From contig JAKSDC010000190.1 in the NCBI GenBank assembly GCA_022360275.1, forward strand, positions 1 through 59,484: DNA of 59,484 bases, read 5' to 3'. A program made the position numbers and the translations under genes. The DNA comes from Chlorobiales bacterium. GTDB taxonomy: Bacteria > Bacteroidota > Chlorobiia > Chlorobiales > Chlorobiaceae. The notes under the pieces are model-generated. The model saw nothing but the letters and a program-made list of their open reading frames with translations, ran no database searches and was not told the origin of the DNA. Below are positions 34,386-43,956 of the stretch, one piece after another; position 1 is the first letter of the stretch, and each line of letters opens with the position of its first letter.

Positions 34386-35646
34386 TTTCGACAGGGAGCA
34401 CATCTGGCACCCCTATACATCTATGCTCGACCCTCTGCCGGTCTATCCGGTAAAAAGTGCATCGGAGGTCTACATCGAACTTGAAGACGGAAAGCGTCTT
34501 ATCGACGGGATGTCCTCCTGGTGGGCGGCGATTCACGGTTACAACCATCCGGTGCTGAACAGTGCGGTGACGCGCCAGCTTGAGAAGATGAGTCACGTGA
34601 TGTTCGGGGGGTTTACCCACGAACCGGCCATAGAGCTTGCAGAAAGGCTTGTACAGATGACTCCCGATGCTTTGCAGAAGGTGTTTTTCAGCGACTCCGG
34701 ATCGGTTTCGGTCGAGGTGGCGATAAAGATGGCATTGCAATATCATCAGGCTGCCGGTACACCTGAAAAACATCGTTTTTTAACCCTCAGGTCGGGATAT
34801 CACGGCGATACCTTTGCTGCAATGTCGGTCTGTGATCCGGTTACCGGTATGCACAGTCTCTTCAGCAGGGTACTGCCTGAACAGCTTTTTGCCGAAGCAC
34901 CAGGGTGCGGGTTTCATGAACCCTGCAGCGACGATTGCATCGAGGATTTCAGAATGAAGCTCGAAAATCACCACCATGAGGTGGCTGCGGTCATTCTTGA
35001 ACCGATTGTTCAAGGGACAGGGGGAATGCGTTTCTATTCACCCGGCCATCTTCGGAAAGTACGAGAACTCTGTGATTGTTATAGTGTGCTCCTGATCTTC
35101 GATGAGATAGCGACCGGTTTCGGACGGACAGGCAGGATGTTTGCTCTGGAACATGCCGGGGTTGTGCCCGATATCCTCTGTCTTGGCAAGGCGCTTACCG
35201 GAGGCTACATGACTCTTGCTGCAACGCTGACGACCGGTAAAGTGGCTTCGGTGATCTCCGGAGCTGATCCGGGAGTCTTTATGCACGGTCCGACGTTCAT
35301 GGCCAATCCGCTTGCCTGCTCCGTTGCGATGGCAAGCATCGACCTGCTTTCCGGCATGGCATGGGAAGAAAAGGTAGGGGATATAGAAAGGAAGCTTGCC
35401 GCCGGTCTGCAGCCTTGCTGCGGGCTGGAAGGCGTTGCCGACGTTCGTGTTCTGGGGGCGATCGGAGTTGTCGAACTTGAGCGGCCAGTGGATATGCCCC
35501 GTATTCAGCGGCTGTTTGTTGAAAGAGGCGTCTGGGTGCGTCCTTTCGGAAAACTGGTATACCTCATGCCTCCCTACATAATCCCGGAACAGGAGCTGGA
35601 CATCCTGACGGATGCGGTTTGTGAGGCGGCAGGCACTGTTCTATAG
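34375..35646 (+). CDS. bioA: Adenosylmethionine-8-amino-7-oxononanoate aminotransferase
   Basis: The 423-aa class III PLP aminotransferase makes 7,8-diaminopelargonate from KAPA and SAM. It starts with EHIWHPYTSM and has SSWWAAIHGYNHP, VFFSDSGSVSVEVAIKMA, LIFDEIATGFGRTG and the PLP lysine in LCLGKALTGGYM. The Trp-Trp pair in SSWW is typical for BioA. ATG 34375 overlaps the bioD end by 11 nt and gives the conserved N-terminus. It is the last gene of the biotin locus; a CATGAAA inverted repeat with a T-run about 140 bp downstream may end transcription. Confidence 0.95.
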   Translation: MNLDFDREHIWHPYTSMLDPLPVYPVKSASEVYIELEDGKRLIDGMSSWWAAIHGYNHPVLNSAVTRQLEKMSHVMFGGFTHEPAIELAERLVQMTPDALQKVFFSDSGSVSVEVAIKMALQYHQAAGTPEKHRFLTLRSGYHGDTFAAMSVCDPVTGMHSLFSRVLPEQLFAEAPGCGFHEPCSDDCIEDFRMKLENHHHEVAAVILEPIVQGTGGMRFYSPGHLRKVRELCDCYSVLLIFDEIATGFGRTGRMFALEHAGVVPDILCLGKALTGGYMTLAATLTTGKVASVISGADPGVFMHGPTFMANPLACSVAMASIDLLSGMAWEEKVGDIERKLAAGLQPCCGLEGVADVRVLGAIGVVELERPVDMPRIQRLFVERGVWVRPFGKLVYLMPPYIIPEQELDILTDAVCEAAGTVL

Positions 35647-35911
35647 GTTTTGTCTGATTATCGGAAAAATAGTTGCCACCCGGGCTGTCCCAGGGGCCTG
35701 CAAGGGAAAAGGTTTCTGCGCAGGCGGATTGAATTGTCAGCATGCTGCTGAAGAAGGATGGCAGAAGGGCCGACGCCGGAACATGAAAGGGCGTTTTTTC
35801 ATGAAGGGGGGCTCCTTTTTGGAAAGGCCAGCGACTATGCTCGAAATGTAGGAAATGGACAGGAAATGAGCGCATGTTTTATAATAAAATACGTTACGAG
35901 AAGACAGATTC

Positions 35912-37123
35912 ATGACCCGCGAAGAGTTGCAACGGCTTTTGGAACCCAAGGTCTGGGATTGGATAGAACAACACGGTGAAGATGATCCTGCAGCATTTGC
36001 ACTGAAGCATCACGGCCGGAGCGACCTGCCCGTCAGAGCGATAGCAGAGCAGATAGCATGCAGACGCAAAGCCGCAAAAAAACTCCCGACTCTTTCACTC
36101 CGGCAACTGCTTTACACCAAACTTTCCCTCGAACAGGCTTCGGGCGAAAGGACTGCTCGCTACAAATCTGGGCTGGAGGGAGTTGCAGGGAAAAAAATGC
36201 TGGACATGACGGGCGGGCTTGGCATCGACAGCATCTTTTTTGCAAGACGGTTTGAAGAAGTTCTCTACGTGGAGAGGGATGACGTTCTTGCCGGGATTGC
36301 ATCGCACAACTTCCGAGAACTCGGTGTAAATAACATTACTGTAATTCGGGGTGACAGTAGGGAACTGCTCGAATCCAGTTCCGACGGCGCCTTCGAATGG
36401 ATTTTCCTGGATCCGGCAAGGCGAGGAAAGGGAAAACGCTCGGTGGCTCTTGGGGAAACTGAACCAAATGTTGTTGAGCTGCATGATCTTCTGTTGCGGA
36501 AGGCCGGGAGGTTTTGTGTGAAAGCCTCTCCTGCACTTGAGATCAGCACGATTCGTGAAACGCTGCCGTCATTATCCCGTGTTCTTGTGCTTTCGGTTGA
36601 CCGGGAGTGTAAGGAGACGGTGCTGCTTTGTGAAAGAGGTGGGCAACCTGCTGCGGAGGTTGTCATAGAAGCCGTTTGTCTGGGAGCGGAAAATAAAACC
36701 GTTGTCGCTTCCGGGGGGGATAGCGTAAGCCGGAGATTCATTGCAGACAAGGTCGGAAAATATTTCTATGAGCCCGACCCGGCTATCATCAAGGCGCGCC
36801 TGTCGGAAGTTCTGGCGCAGCAGCATGAAATGCGGTTCATCAATCCGCAGGTTGATTATCTTACATCGGATAGGAAAATATCGCCGTTTCCCGGCAAGGT
36901 GTTCCGGGTGAAGGAATCGCTTCAGTATAAACCAAAAACGTTTCCGCATTTTTTAAAAAGAGCTGGAATTACTGCGGCAAGTGTTCAGCGGCGTGATTTT
37001 CCGCTTTCTTCCGATCAAATCCGCCGTATCTACTCGCTAAAAGAGAATGTTGGGCGGCATCTATTTTTTTCAAGGGACCTTTATGGACGGCTACTTTGTA
37101 TTTACTGCGATCGTGAAGCCTGA
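35912..37123 (+). CDS. Class I SAM methyltransferase with THUMP-like domain
   Basis: The 403-aa product has an N-terminal helical part (about 1-85), a Rossmann methyltransferase core (MLDMTGGLGIDSIFFARR, VLYVERDDVLAGIASHN, ITVIRGDSRELL, WIFLDPARRGKGKR) and a C-terminal region of about 150 aa with YEPDPAIIKARLSEVL and FPGKVFRVKESLQYKPKTF. The DPAR motif resembles the DPP(Y/F) of base methyltransferases, so an RNA substrate is likely. The family is common in Bacteroidota and Chlorobi and its target is not established. It follows the biotin locus after a 265-bp gap. Confidence 0.82.
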   Translation: MTREELQRLLEPKVWDWIEQHGEDDPAAFALKHHGRSDLPVRAIAEQIACRRKAAKKLPTLSLRQLLYTKLSLEQASGERTARYKSGLEGVAGKKMLDMTGGLGIDSIFFARRFEEVLYVERDDVLAGIASHNFRELGVNNITVIRGDSRELLESSSDGAFEWIFLDPARRGKGKRSVALGETEPNVVELHDLLLRKAGRFCVKASPALEISTIRETLPSLSRVLVLSVDRECKETVLLCERGGQPAAEVVIEAVCLGAENKTVVASGGDSVSRRFIADKVGKYFYEPDPAIIKARLSEVLAQQHEMRFINPQVDYLTSDRKISPFPGKVFRVKESLQYKPKTFPHFLKRAGITAASVQRRDFPLSSDQIRRIYSLKENVGRHLFFSRDLYGRLLCIYCDREA

Positions 37124-37291
37124 CTGGGGGACTGTATTGTGTTGGTGACGTAATATAAGAGAATATTGCGTTGCAAAACGTCTCCTGATTGCGTAAAAAT
37201 TGGTTTTGAGGCAGGTTTTTCCGTAAATTCAAAAGTGGTTGATGCTTTTTGTGAAGTACTGATTCCCCTATAACCCCCAAAGATCACGACC

Positions 37292-37969
37292 ATGAAACAC
37301 GCTTATGCCGTTTTACTGGCATTGTGCATGATGTTTATCATGCACGGCACAGATAAGGCTGCGTATGCCTACACGATTACCGATGTCGATGGTAACGTTT
37401 ACAAAACAGTTGCAATAAACGGGCAAGTCTGGATGGCTCAGAATCTCAATGTGAGTCACTACAGAAATGGCGATCCTATCCGCCATGCAGTTACCCCGGC
37501 GGAATGGGCCGATGCAGCAAGGAAAAGAGAGGGTGCATGGTGTTATTACCGGAACCGTTCCGGCGATGGTGTGGTATACGGCAAGCTCTATAACTGGTAT
37601 GCGGTCAATGATCCCAGAGGCCTTGCCCCGAAAGGCTGGAAAATTCCTTCAGACAAGGACTGGGAAAGCCTTGCATTGAATTTCGGCGGTAAGCTTTTTG
37701 CTGCAGCCAACCTCAAGGCGGCATCGTTCTGGCAATCGTCCGACAGGCCGGTTACCGGACGAACCGGTTTCTGCGCACTTCCGGGAGGTTATCGTCGTAA
37801 TGACGGCCGATTTTTCTACAAGGGGATGAATGGATTGTTCTGGACGTCGAGTATGTTTGTCAAGGGTTATGCCTGGTTCAGAAACATGAGCTGCAGAAAT
37901 GCGTTTCTGTTCCGCAACGATACCTGTATGGAAAACGGGTTGTCAGTTCGCTGCGTAAAGGAATCCTGA
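37292..37969 (+). CDS. Secreted FISUMP-domain protein
   Basis: The 225-aa product has a signal peptide (AVLLALCMMFIMHGTDKAAYA) and one Fibrobacter succinogenes major paralogous domain: ITDVDGNVYKTVAINGQVWMAQNLN, YGKLYNWYAV, LAPKGWKIPSDKDWESL, FCALPGGYRRNDGRF, FWTSS and a terminal LSVRCVKES. This domain is frequent in surface proteins of the FCB group and its function is unknown. A strong hairpin follows the gene. Confidence 0.85.
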   Translation: MKHAYAVLLALCMMFIMHGTDKAAYAYTITDVDGNVYKTVAINGQVWMAQNLNVSHYRNGDPIRHAVTPAEWADAARKREGAWCYYRNRSGDGVVYGKLYNWYAVNDPRGLAPKGWKIPSDKDWESLALNFGGKLFAAANLKAASFWQSSDRPVTGRTGFCALPGGYRRNDGRFFYKGMNGLFWTSSMFVKGYAWFRNMSCRNAFLFRNDTCMENGLSVRCVKES

Positions 37970-37996
37970 TTGTTTTTTTCTTCTTTCCCCTTCGCT

Positions 37997-38036
37997 TGCT
38001 GCTCCGGCAAAGAACTTCGGAGCAGCATTATTTATT
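37997..38036 (+). terminator. Intrinsic terminator after the FISUMP gene
   Basis: TGCTGCTCCG (37997-38006) and CGGAGCAGCA (38018-38027) form a perfect 10-bp stem with an 11-nt loop, followed by TTATTTATT. It lies between convergent genes and overlaps the end of the ppx-like frame. Confidence 0.65.
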
Positions 38037-38967
38037 CTGCGGTCTTCAGCTTTTGCAGTTCTTTAAGGGCGAGTCCGTAGCGAAGACCCTGGATACTGAC
38101 GCGCAGTTCCGTTACCCCGAGAAGTCTCATGAACTGGTGCAGGATCAGGGTACCCATGGTTATGACATCGGCTCTGCCTTCCGGGATTCCTTTGTTGATG
38201 ATCTGATCAACGGTTAGCATTTTCAGTTCATCGAGCAGATGTCGAACCTGTTCGTAGCGTAGCGGATAATTGTGGATCGTTTCGGGGTCGAACTCTTTCT
38301 GTCCGGAGACTATTTGGGCGATTGTTGTCAATGTTCCAGCTACTCCGAAAACCTGCTCTCGTCCGGCGAAAAACGGCTCGAGATTACCCGTAAGCACCTG
38401 GTTGATTTCGTCTTTTGCTGCAAGGAATTCTTCTTCTGAAGGCGGCTGTCCTTTGAAAAACCGTTCGGTAAGCCTCACCGAGCCGATATCGAGACTGATA
38501 CTTTGCTCGATATGTTTGTTATCACCCATTGATATTTCAGTGCTGCCGCCTCCGATATCAATAACGGTAAACCGTTCAGGTACATGTTCCATTCCTGCTA
38601 CAGCACCGGTGAAGGTCATTGCCGCTTCTTCTTCACCGCTCAGGGTTTTAATGACGATTCCGCTTGCCATAACGACCTCGTCAATGATCTCCATACGGTT
38701 TTTGGCATCACGGAGGGCGCTGGTTCCTGCTGCAACGATACTTTGTGCCTCGTATTCCTTGCTCAGTGCCTTGAAGTCAAGCATGCATTGGATAAGGCGC
38801 TGCATGGCAGCATGGTCGATAATTTTCTGTTCATCGACATTTTTTCCAAGCCTGACGATGGTCTGGCGGTGAAGCACGGGCAGCATCCTGTTGTTGACCG
38901 GATCAAGGTCTGCAATGAGCAGCAATGCGGTGTTCGTGCCTATATCGATAAACGATATTCGTTTCAT
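38032..38967 (-). CDS. ppx: Ppx/GppA-family phosphatase
   Basis: The 311-aa product has the ASKHA phosphate loops: FIDIGTNTALLLIAD (phosphate 1) and VIDIGGGSTEISMGD (phosphate 2), with EEAAMTFTGAV between them. It covers only the N-terminal two domains, the short form of exopolyphosphatase/guanosine pentaphosphatase, which may act on polyphosphate or pppGpp. Length matches short forms in Chlorobi. It starts 17 nt after prmA, last in the NlpC-prmA-ppx run. Confidence 0.88.
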   Translation of the reverse strand: MKRISFIDIGTNTALLLIADLDPVNNRMLPVLHRQTIVRLGKNVDEQKIIDHAAMQRLIQCMLDFKALSKEYEAQSIVAAGTSALRDAKNRMEIIDEVVMASGIVIKTLSGEEEAAMTFTGAVAGMEHVPERFTVIDIGGGSTEISMGDNKHIEQSISLDIGSVRLTERFFKGQPPSEEEFLAAKDEINQVLTGNLEPFFAGREQVFGVAGTLTTIAQIVSGQKEFDPETIHNYPLRYEQVRHLLDELKMLTVDQIINKGIPEGRADVITMGTLILHQFMRLLGVTELRVSIQGLRYGLALKELQKLKTAE

Positions 38968-38984
38968 ACGGTGTTCAGAAGTTT

Positions 38985-39848
38985 TCAGGATGGAGACTCA
39001 ACAAGACAGGAAAGCCATTCTTCTTCATAAAGGGTTTCTACAACACGGTACTCGAGTTTTTTAAACAATGCATGCAGCCAGGGTTCATCATAGGTCATGA
39101 TCCCGGACAGAAGTACCAGGCTTTCGGGAGTTTTTTGCCGTATTGCAGGCAGGATTCTGTCTAGTACGTTCCGGTTGATGTTGGCAAGTATGAGGTCATA
39201 GTGTCCGGCAAGGATGGTGTCCAGATCGTCTTCGACATCGAGCATTTCTACACTGATGTTTTCAGCCTGGTTTTCCCTGACGTTTTCGCGGGCGTTTTCA
39301 ACCGCCCAGTTATTATTGTCGACCGCGAGTATATCTCTGTTGTTGCCGAGCTTTCTACATGCAATGGCAAGAACGCCGGTCCCGGTTCCTATATCCAGAA
39401 TACGCATGGCCTCGATATCGATTTTTTCGATCTGGCGGAGCATCAGCCGGGTTGTTGCATGATACCCGGTGCCGAACGACATTTTTGGATTGATTTCAAT
39501 CACAATCTGATCTGGTTTAGGCTTGATCCCCCTGTGTTTCTGGACGATGAGGAGCTGTTCGGATATTTCGATTGGCTTAAGGTGCGCTTCCCATTCGGCG
39601 TTCCAGTTTCTGTCAGCCATGTGCTTTACGCTGAAAGACGGCACTGAACCGAATGAGTTTTCAAGAATCGCCATAATGTTCCGCTTTTTTTCCTCCGACC
39701 ATTCGGAATCAGGGAGGTACGCACAGAGCCGGTCTTCTTCTTCCTGGAAATATTCGATCCCTTCGCCGGACAAAAGTCCCAGGCAGGGTTCAATCAGTTC
39801 GGATGGAAGCGTGAAGGTCATTTCTATGTAGTCGCGGGAGGTGGCCAT
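38985..39848 (-). CDS. prmA: Ribosomal protein L11 methyltransferase
   Basis: The 287-aa product has the PrmA layout: an N-terminal substrate domain (YIEMTFTLPSELIEPCLG to about residue 100) and a SAM domain with SFGTGYHATTRLML, ILDIGTGTGVLAIACRKLG and YDLILANINRNVL (NxNxxxL-type catalytic loop). PrmA trimethylates L11. ATG 39848 gives the conserved N-terminus; the frame opens at 39875 without better support. It sits between an NlpC/P60 lipoprotein gene and ppx. Confidence 0.92.
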   Translation of the reverse strand: MATSRDYIEMTFTLPSELIEPCLGLLSGEGIEYFQEEEDRLCAYLPDSEWSEEKKRNIMAILENSFGSVPSFSVKHMADRNWNAEWEAHLKPIEISEQLLIVQKHRGIKPKPDQIVIEINPKMSFGTGYHATTRLMLRQIEKIDIEAMRILDIGTGTGVLAIACRKLGNNRDILAVDNNNWAVENARENVRENQAENISVEMLDVEDDLDTILAGHYDLILANINRNVLDRILPAIRQKTPESLVLLSGIMTYDEPWLHALFKKLEYRVVETLYEEEWLSCLVESPS

Positions 39849-39903
39849 ATTGTTCTTGCAAAAGTCGAAAGTCATCGTTTTTTGTTTTGCGCCAATATAC
39901 GGT

Positions 39904-40467
39904 TTAATCCGACATATTCTTTTTTTGAATCACGGCATCGCTATATCGGCGCCGTGATTCGGTGATTTCCAGCAGGCGCACCGCTTTGGCGAAACGTTTT
40001 TTGTAATAACGGTTTTCGAGGTTTCCCATGGTTATACCCCTGCTTAAAGATGCATGGGCGAAAAGATTCCGGTCAAGGTAAATGCCCACATGATCGATTT
40101 GCCTGCCGTTGAGCCTGAAAAATACCAGATCCCCTCTTCTGAGCCTATGCACGGCTATTTTTCTGCCGATTTCGGAAAGCTCCCTGGATGTACGGGGTAG
40201 ATAAGCGTCAAAAGTATCCAGGTAGATGTACTGCACGAAGCCGGAGCAGTCGAACCCCTTGAGCGTTTCTCCTCCGTACTGATATTTTATCCCGAACAAA
40301 CTGCTGATAGTTTCAAGCATTGTGACCAGCTTTTCTTCATGAACATGGATTGGCAGGGGTGTATATTTTTTTGCGTTTTTTCCGCTATATTTAACGCCTT
40401 GAGTTGAATAGCTGCTGGCGCAGCCGTATGAACACAGTGCGATGCATACAAGCAGGAGACGGATCAT
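39904..40467 (-). CDS. NlpC/P60 lipoprotein peptidase
   Basis: From ATG 40467 the 187-aa product has a lipoprotein signal (IRLLLVCIALCSYGC) and a C-terminal NlpC/P60 domain: YGGETLKGFDCSGFVQYIY with the catalytic Cys, LPRTSRELSEIG, LRRGDLVFFRL and IDHVGIYLDRNLFAHAS with the catalytic His pair. It should cleave peptidoglycan stem peptides in the periplasm. The frame opens at 40842, but the upstream part would overlap divergent lysC and lacks signal features. No clear ribosome binding site was seen. prmA follows after 55 nt. Confidence 0.86.
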   Translation of the reverse strand: MIRLLLVCIALCSYGCASSYSTQGVKYSGKNAKKYTPLPIHVHEEKLVTMLETISSLFGIKYQYGGETLKGFDCSGFVQYIYLDTFDAYLPRTSRELSEIGRKIAVHRLRRGDLVFFRLNGRQIDHVGIYLDRNLFAHASLSRGITMGNLENRYYKKRFAKAVRLLEITESRRRYSDAVIQKKNMSD

Positions 40468-40623
40468 GTATCGTTGAGCTGCAGCGCTTGTGGGGCAGGA
40501 GATCGGTTTTCTGTATGCTTTGTCGTACATGTTTTCAGGAAAAGGTAGAAGGTTGTTGCATACCTGGAATCGTAAACAACAAGGTCTGAGTTGAGCAATC
40601 ACCTCAGAAAGATAAGAACTGTT

Positions 40624-42039
40624 ATGGCCGTAATGAAATTTGGCGGGACGTCGATAGGAACGGCTACCGCAATGAAAAGAGCAATGGAGATCGTTGCTGC
40701 AGAAGGGAATAAAAGCGTTCCGGTTGTTGTACTGAGTGCGTGCAGCGGGATTACCAACAAGCTGATCCGGATTGCAGAGGAAGCGGGCGGCAGCCGCCTT
40801 GAAAAAGCTATGGAACTGTCCGGTGAAGTACGGGAACACCATCGTGGTCTGGTTGATACCCTGATAAACGATGAGGCTCGCCGCAAGTCGGTGCTGGAGA
40901 AGGTTGAGGCATATATCGGCGAGCTTGAGATGCTGATCAAAGGGGTCGATATAGTCGGTGAGCTTACGGTCCGCTCATTTGATACGTTTTGTTCGTTTGG
41001 AGAACTGTTGTCTACAACGGTATTCAGCGCGGCAATGCATGAAGCCGGTCATGAAACGGCCTGGCTGGACATGCGTGAGATCATGATAACTGATGATAAT
41101 TTCAGTATGGCGCGTCCGCTGGAGGAGATATGTGAAAACAATGTAAAAAAAACCATCAAGCCGCTGCTTGATGAGGGTAGAATGGTTGTCACGCAGGGCT
41201 TTATCGGATCGACAAAGGACGGAAAAACAACGACACTCGGAAGAGGCGGATCTGATTTTACTGCGGCGCTTCTCGGGGCGTGGCTGCCGTCAGATGTGAT
41301 TCAGATATGGACGGATGTTGACGGCGTGATGACCTGCGACCCGAGGATTGTTCCCGATGCGAGAAGCATCAGAGTTATGACGTTTACTGAAGCGGCTGAA
41401 CTTTCATATCTCGGTGCGAAGGTGTTGCATCCGGATACCATAGCACCTGCCGTGAAACAGAATATCCCGGTTTATGTGCTTAACTCGCTGCATCCTGAAG
41501 CGAAAGGAACCGTTATTACCAATAACCCTGTAATGCTCGAAGGAATGAGCTACGGGGGGCTGGTCAAATCTATAGCGGTAAAAAAGGGCCAGCGCATTAT
41601 TAATTTCCGTTCCAACAGAATGCTTGGCAGGCACGGCTTTATGGCGAGGATTTTCGAAGTGTTTGCGCATGCGGGAGTTTCTGTTGAAATGATTTCGACA
41701 AGTGAAGTGTCCGTGTCCTTGACGGTGAGTGAGTCCGCTGTACTGGGCGATCTTCTTGTCGAGCTCAGAAAAATAGGTGAAGTTGAAATTGAACCCAATG
41801 TTGCGACGATCAGTGTTGTCGGCGATAATCTCAGAACGTCAAAAGGTGTTGCAGGAAGGATTTTCAGTGCGATGAAAGATGTCAATATCAGAATGATTTC
41901 GCAGGGAGCTTCCGAGATCAACGTTGGTATGGTTGTAGAGGGTGACGATGTTCCAAAAGCACTGCAAAGCCTGCATCACGAGTTTTTTTCCGGCACCGAG
42001 ACAAACGGTATATTTGAAACACCGGCAAATAAAAAGTAG
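40624..42039 (+). CDS. lysC: Aspartate kinase (monofunctional)
   Basis: The 471-aa enzyme phosphorylates aspartate, first step to Lys, Thr, Met and diaminopimelate. It starts MAVMKFGGTSIG and has TTTLGRGGSDFTAAL, QIWTDVDGVMTCDPRIV and SYLGAKVLHPDTIAP. Two C-terminal ACT domains (from about residue 325, ISTSEVSVSLTV and VVGDNLRTSKGVAGRIF) imply feedback control. ATG 40624 is chosen because MKFGGTS is the usual beginning. purM follows after 40 nt. It is divergent from the NlpC gene. Confidence 0.94.
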   Translation: MAVMKFGGTSIGTATAMKRAMEIVAAEGNKSVPVVVLSACSGITNKLIRIAEEAGGSRLEKAMELSGEVREHHRGLVDTLINDEARRKSVLEKVEAYIGELEMLIKGVDIVGELTVRSFDTFCSFGELLSTTVFSAAMHEAGHETAWLDMREIMITDDNFSMARPLEEICENNVKKTIKPLLDEGRMVVTQGFIGSTKDGKTTTLGRGGSDFTAALLGAWLPSDVIQIWTDVDGVMTCDPRIVPDARSIRVMTFTEAAELSYLGAKVLHPDTIAPAVKQNIPVYVLNSLHPEAKGTVITNNPVMLEGMSYGGLVKSIAVKKGQRIINFRSNRMLGRHGFMARIFEVFAHAGVSVEMISTSEVSVSLTVSESAVLGDLLVELRKIGEVEIEPNVATISVVGDNLRTSKGVAGRIFSAMKDVNIRMISQGASEINVGMVVEGDDVPKALQSLHHEFFSGTETNGIFETPANKK

Positions 42040-42079
42040 TCGGCCGTATTCAGCTAAAAACACTATTTCAATCAGGGAT

Positions 42080-43069
42080 ATGGATTACAAGACGGCAGGC
42101 GTTGATATCAGCGCCGGTGAGGAGTTTGTTCGTTTAATCAAACCGCAGGTTCGCCGGACGTTTACCGGCGGAGTCATGACCGACATCGGGGCATTCGGCG
42201 GTTTTTTTCAACCGGATTTCTCAGCCTATAGCAAGCCTGTGCTGGTGAGCAGCATCGATGGAGTAGGGACCAAGCTTAAAGTTGCTGCCGAGATGGGCCG
42301 GTATGATACGATAGGAGCGTGTCTGGTCAACCATTGTGTGAACGACATTTTGGTTTGTGGTGCAGAGCCGTTGTTTTTTCTCGACTATTATGCATGCGGA
42401 AAGCTCATGCCGGCAATGGCTGCAGATATTGTCAAAGGAATGGTGGCGGCATGCAGAGAGAATTCCTGTGCTTTGATCGGAGGAGAAACTGCGGAAATGC
42501 CGGGTGTTTATGCAGCGGATGATTTTGATCTTGCCGGTACGATTGTCGGTGTTGTGGATCGTGAGCGGGTGGTGAACGGTGCGGCGATATCAGCAGGGGA
42601 TGTGATGATCGGTCTTCCATCAACCGGGTTGCATACGAACGGCTACTCTCTTGCGAGGAAGGTTCTGGAGGGCAAGCTTCGAAATACCTGTGGGGGCCTG
42701 AGCGGTACGATCGGTGATGAGTTGCTCAATGTTCATCGTTCCTATCTTTCGGTTATCGAGCCGCTGCTTGGATCAGAAGACCTTCACGGCATGTCGCACA
42801 TTACAGGAGGCGGTCTGATGGGCAATACCATGCGGATAGTGCCTGAAGGTCTCACTCTCGATGTCGAATGGAAATCGTGGCCTGAACCGGTGATTTTCGA
42901 CATCATTCGAAAAGAGGGCAAAGTTCCCGAAGAGGATATGCGCAGGACATTCAACCTCGGTGTGGGGTTGGTGATGATTGTTTCGAAAGCAGGGACTGGA
43001 CGGATAATGGAAGATTTGAAATCGAAAGGTGAAAATGCTTACATTATAGGCCAGGTGGTTGCTTCATGA
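42080..43069 (+). CDS. purM: Phosphoribosylformylglycinamidine cyclo-ligase
   Basis: The 329-aa enzyme makes AIR in purine synthesis. It starts MDYKTAGVDISAGEEFV and has VSSIDGVGTKLKVA, CLVNHCVNDILVCGAEPLFFLDY, LIGGETAEMPGVY and LPSTGLHTNGYSLAR, all PurM hallmarks; MSHITGGGLMGNTMRI marks the C-terminal part. AGGGAT precedes the ATG; the frame opens upstream inside lysC, which is not the start. plsY begins 155 bp later. Confidence 0.95.
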   Translation: MDYKTAGVDISAGEEFVRLIKPQVRRTFTGGVMTDIGAFGGFFQPDFSAYSKPVLVSSIDGVGTKLKVAAEMGRYDTIGACLVNHCVNDILVCGAEPLFFLDYYACGKLMPAMAADIVKGMVAACRENSCALIGGETAEMPGVYAADDFDLAGTIVGVVDRERVVNGAAISAGDVMIGLPSTGLHTNGYSLARKVLEGKLRNTCGGLSGTIGDELLNVHRSYLSVIEPLLGSEDLHGMSHITGGGLMGNTMRIVPEGLTLDVEWKSWPEPVIFDIIRKEGKVPEEDMRRTFNLGVGLVMIVSKAGTGRIMEDLKSKGENAYIIGQVVAS

Positions 43070-43224
43070 CAATTGCGTCGTTTTTGTCTCTGAATTTGTG
43101 AAGTTTTCGTTTCTGTGCGTTTGATTCTGTCAAGCAGGCGGGCCGTGGCTATAGCTGCTATAGAACAAGTACTCGTACAACATTTATAATACTTGACACG
43201 GCTTGAATTGTAACCTGAACTACT

Positions 43225-43932
43225 ATGCTTACTTTGATTGTGATTCTGACCCTGAGTTACCTCATTGGCTCGATACCTACCAGTATCATCGCCGGTAAAC
43301 TGCTCAAGGGTATCGATATTCGTGATTTCGGCAGCGGAAATGCCGGAGGTACCAATGCTTTCCGTGTTCTGGGATGGAAAACGGGCTTGACGGTTACGAT
43401 TCTCGATATTGTTAAAGGCGCCATTGCTGCTATATCCGTTGTGGTTTTCTTTGAGGCCCACCCTCTCGGACCCATGCCGGACATCAACCCTATTGCTTTA
43501 CGGTTGATAGCCGGGCTGAGTGCGGTTTTCGGCCATGTGTTCACTGTCTTTGCTGGTTTCAAGGGGGGGAAAGGCGTAAGCACTGCAGCAGGCATGATGT
43601 TTGCTATTGCACCGGTAACGACGCTCATCGTACTGGGTATTTTTCTCCTCGTTATTTTTGTGTCGAGATATGTTTCCGTTGCTTCAATGCTGGCGGCAAT
43701 TGCTTTTCCGTTGATTATAGCGGTAAGGAAGTACCTTTTTGATCTTGGCGAAGGCTTGGATTACTACATCAAAATGTTCAATACCAGGGTGTTTATTCAT
43801 GACAGTCTCGATTATCACCTTCTGATTTTCGGGCTTGTCGTTGCACTGGCTATTGTTTACACCCATAGAGCAAATATCAGGCGTCTTCTTGCCGGAAACG
43901 AAAACCGGGTAAAATTCCACGGGCATTCCTGA
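43225..43932 (+). CDS. plsY: Acyl-phosphate:glycerol-3-phosphate acyltransferase PlsY
   Basis: The 235-aa multi-spanning membrane protein makes lysophosphatidate from acyl-phosphate. Conserved motifs are LIGSIPTSIIAGK (motif 1), DFGSGNAGGTNAFRVLG (motif 1-2 loop), VFGHVFTVFAGFKGGKGVSTAAG (motif 2) and a C-terminal helix ending in HRANIRRLLAGNENRVKF. It is about 30 residues longer than average because of an insertion near residues 165-195. gpsA follows after 24 nt; GpsA supplies its substrate. Confidence 0.94.
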   Translation: MLTLIVILTLSYLIGSIPTSIIAGKLLKGIDIRDFGSGNAGGTNAFRVLGWKTGLTVTILDIVKGAIAAISVVVFFEAHPLGPMPDINPIALRLIAGLSAVFGHVFTVFAGFKGGKGVSTAAGMMFAIAPVTTLIVLGIFLLVIFVSRYVSVASMLAAIAFPLIIAVRKYLFDLGEGLDYYIKMFNTRVFIHDSLDYHLLIFGLVVALAIVYTHRANIRRLLAGNENRVKFHGHS

Positions 43933-43956
43933 TGCTTTGTGTATCGGTAGAGGCAG

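Noticed and set aside
35780..35815. CATGAAA inverted repeat after bioA as a certain terminator
   Set aside because: Stem is only 7 bp and AT-rich, and the T-run lies within the loop/stem, so it is mentioned only as possible.
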